From assembly GCA_029990175.1 (NCBI GenBank), contig JARKIP010000023.1, forward strand, positions 19,983,501 through 20,047,500: DNA of 64,000 nucleotides, given 5' to 3'. The translations under genes were made by a program, and so were the position numbers. The notes beneath the pieces are model-generated. The model saw nothing but the letters and a program-made list of their open reading frames with translations. It ran no database searches and was not told the origin of the DNA. Shown in pieces: positions 63,201 through 64,000 of the stretch (the stretch's first letter is position 1; each line of letters starts with the position of its first letter). The stretch comes from Petunia secreta (taxonomy: Eukaryota > Streptophyta > Magnoliopsida > Solanales > Solanaceae).

Positions 63201-63970
63201 GGTGGACGATGCCAAGATCAATGGGAGAGCTCTTAGCATGCTGGAACAATCAGGGTGGAGTAATTAGCCAGAAAAAATGGTGGTGCATCATTCCTGCTTG
63301 CATTTGGTGGACAATATGGAGGAAAAGAAATTCCAGATGCTTTGAGGACATATCTAACCATGAGCAGAAATCAAGATGAACTGTCTTTTTTTACTTCACT
63401 TTTGGGGTAAAGAAAAATTTGTAGAGGAGGTAGGATCCTGTTAGATGTAATTGAAGGTATGTGAAGGACAAAGGCTAGTATATCTTTGGGATGCTTTTTC
63501 CTATTTTGCTATGTAATTGTCTGTTTCTTTAGCACTTTCTTTGTGCTATCGAACTTTCTGTTTTTCATAATAAAATATGTTACCAGACTCAAAAAAATAT
63601 CAAGAGCAAAACATGATTTTGGAAGAAAATATTGAGTTCTTGTGAAAAAGTTGATACTTAAACAAACACTTCCGTGACAAACTGATCACGAACTCAAAGC
63701 CATAGCATCTAAAAGAGGTTGTATGTACGCAGCTACCCTGATGCAAGCATCGTGACCTATAAGTCACACAGAGACAACTATATCAGTTGCTCCAGGGCTC
63801 CTTTAAACAGTAAAACAACTACTACAGCAAAAAGCATTAGAAAACTAAGCAAAACATACTACAAAACCAACTCCATACCACAAAAAGGAGAAAAAACTTG
63901 TAGTTGCGAGCCCCAACACAATTGACAACCCATATGCAGTGATGATCCATCTTAAGAACACATCTTTGAC
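57279..63970 (-). CDS. DHHC-type protein S-acyltransferase, 3' part
   Basis: Transfers palmitate to Cys of membrane proteins through an autoacylated DHHC Cys. Exons (minus): 63879-63970, 59700-59826, 59534-59619, 59307-59372 and 57279-57395 (TGA), all GT-AG and in phase. The first seen exon encodes QRCVLKMDHHCIWVVNCVGA (DHHC at 63936-63947) and begins with two bases of a split Cys codon. Then come membrane segments (MYTFFMTTLDTLVLLPSFIN, NVAVIFLAFVLNLAFSLSLL), NTTSVEVYEKK, the conserved DLGWRRNFEQVFG, and a tail LWFLPLFSKKDMQ ending HSDVEE. This layout matches plant PAT13/15/16-type enzymes with four membrane segments. The 5' exons (first two membrane segments and the start of the Cys-rich domain) lie beyond 64000. 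The 4-kb intron holds LINE-3, and the 1.9-kb last intron holds a copia fragment. Confidence 0.9.
58148..59160 (+). mobile_element. Ty1/copia 3' remnant in the last intron of the DHHC gene
   Basis: Decayed RNase H and C-terminal frames: RRDVEIRILGYVKGSQDKVY, then RRSTSGYCVLIIGNLVSWNS twice (a direct repeat of about 120 bp, units near 58349 and 58469), then EYRAMALATCELI-like and SFVNSKDQLAYGHK-like pieces. A probable 3' LTR follows from about 58911 (TGTTAAAATATGGCTAATAT). No 5' part, so it is a fragment. No TSD was found. Confidence 0.7.
59827..60109. other. Intron sequence of the DHHC gene before LINE-3
   Basis: Intron sequence. It includes an imperfect tandem duplication of a block starting CATATTCAGATCCAACACAA (about 60002 and 60056). 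No coding signal. Confidence 0.6.
60110..63590 (+). mobile_element. LINE (copy 3), 5'-truncated, in an intron of the DHHC gene
   Basis: Plus-strand non-LTR element, antisense to the host gene. It starts within the endonuclease domain and ends after a 3' UTR with AATAAAATATG and a short A run (about 63585-63595). It is a different family from LINE-1/2 by sequence. The TSD was not identified, and both ends are approximate. Confidence 0.8.
60130..63379 (+). pseudogene. LINE-3 ORF2 (endonuclease C-terminus, reverse transcriptase, zf-RVT)
   Basis: Endonuclease end: MVCGDFNTTKFLGERKN-type sequence near 60270, RLDRFLFSTEWDESFKNIRQ and DSDHNPI (60450-60550). Reverse transcriptase in two long open frames, 60454-61161 and 61183-62310: KLDIEKAYDHLNWNFLLKVL, RDPLSPFLFLIAMEGLNNM and catalytic LLYADDSLIFCD near 61912. 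C-terminal region 62327-63379 has MRRNFIWQGNKEKRSYHLVK and the zinc motif CSRCSLCGKENETNSHLC. Only a few breaks (about 60420, 61160 and 62310) separate the frames, so this copy is younger than LINE-1 and LINE-2. Confidence 0.88.
63591..63878. other. Intron sequence of the DHHC gene after LINE-3
   Basis: Intron between LINE-3 and the donor (GTATGG, minus) at 63878. No coding signal. Confidence 0.6.
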
Positions 63971-64000
63971 CTACAGGACACATCATAGAATTTCCAGTTC

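Noticed and set aside
63971..64000. In-frame extension of the DHHC exon beyond 63970 (SMMCPVGQRC)
   Set aside because: It would lose a zinc-binding Cys and the usual HH. A consensus acceptor (CCTGTAG) at 63971 and a split Cys codon explain the boundary better.

Overview
The window is nuclear DNA of a flowering plant. Genes are split by AT-rich GT-AG introns, and the spaces are filled with LTR retrotransposons, LINEs, MULEs, hATs and MITEs. The gene and repeat repertoire fits a eudicot, and I infer Solanaceae-like, but nothing here fixes the species. No bacterial operons, tRNA, rRNA or CRISPR were seen.

Host genes, left to right: (1) the 3' part of TAD1, a tRNA adenosine deaminase (+, seven exons seen, ends 3318); (2) a six-exon GT90/CAP10 O-glucosyltransferase of the rumi/KDELC type (+, 5619-9591); (3) a small actin-depolymerizing factor gene (-, 10501-11434); (4) a CBL-interacting protein kinase closest to CIPK9 (-, at least 14 exons, about 42.8-47.9 kb); (5) the 3' part of a DHHC-type protein S-acyltransferase (-, 57279-63970, its 5' end beyond the window), whose introns hold a LINE and a copia fragment.

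Between ADF and CIPK9 lies about 30 kb of nested transposons with readable target-site duplications (TSDs). An L1-type LINE (minus, 22-bp TSD at 12408 and 25334) was split 8 bp from its 5' end by a Ty3/gypsy element with full LTRs (17691-25320, TSD ATGAG). A second LINE of the same family (plus, from about 25981) contains a 160-bp TRIM-like insertion and, in its 3' UTR, a 7.8-kb MULE (29549-37352, TSD AGTTTTGAG). That MULE carries a decayed transposase and a DUF1985/ULP-like gene. Next is a 4.4-kb hAT (37584-41944, TSD CATACAAT) that appears to be a composite of two copies.

Between CIPK9 and the acyltransferase there is a 1.8-kb Pack-MULE (48448-50269, TSD ATGTTTTTA) with a captured piece of an ABCG half-transporter gene and several minisatellites. 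It is followed by a Stowaway-like MITE split by a 5.9-kb Ty1/copia element (50449-56396, TSD CTATG).

The five host genes act in unrelated processes (tRNA editing, glycosylation, actin turnover, Ca2+ signalling, protein lipidation). No joint system was found. The most interesting content is the structure: exact TSD pairs that date nested insertions, a gene fragment captured about 0.5 kb upstream of CIPK9, two apparent GC-AG introns in CIPK9, a CIPK9 reading frame that runs into a TA microsatellite, and a duplicated decoy splice acceptor in TAD1.
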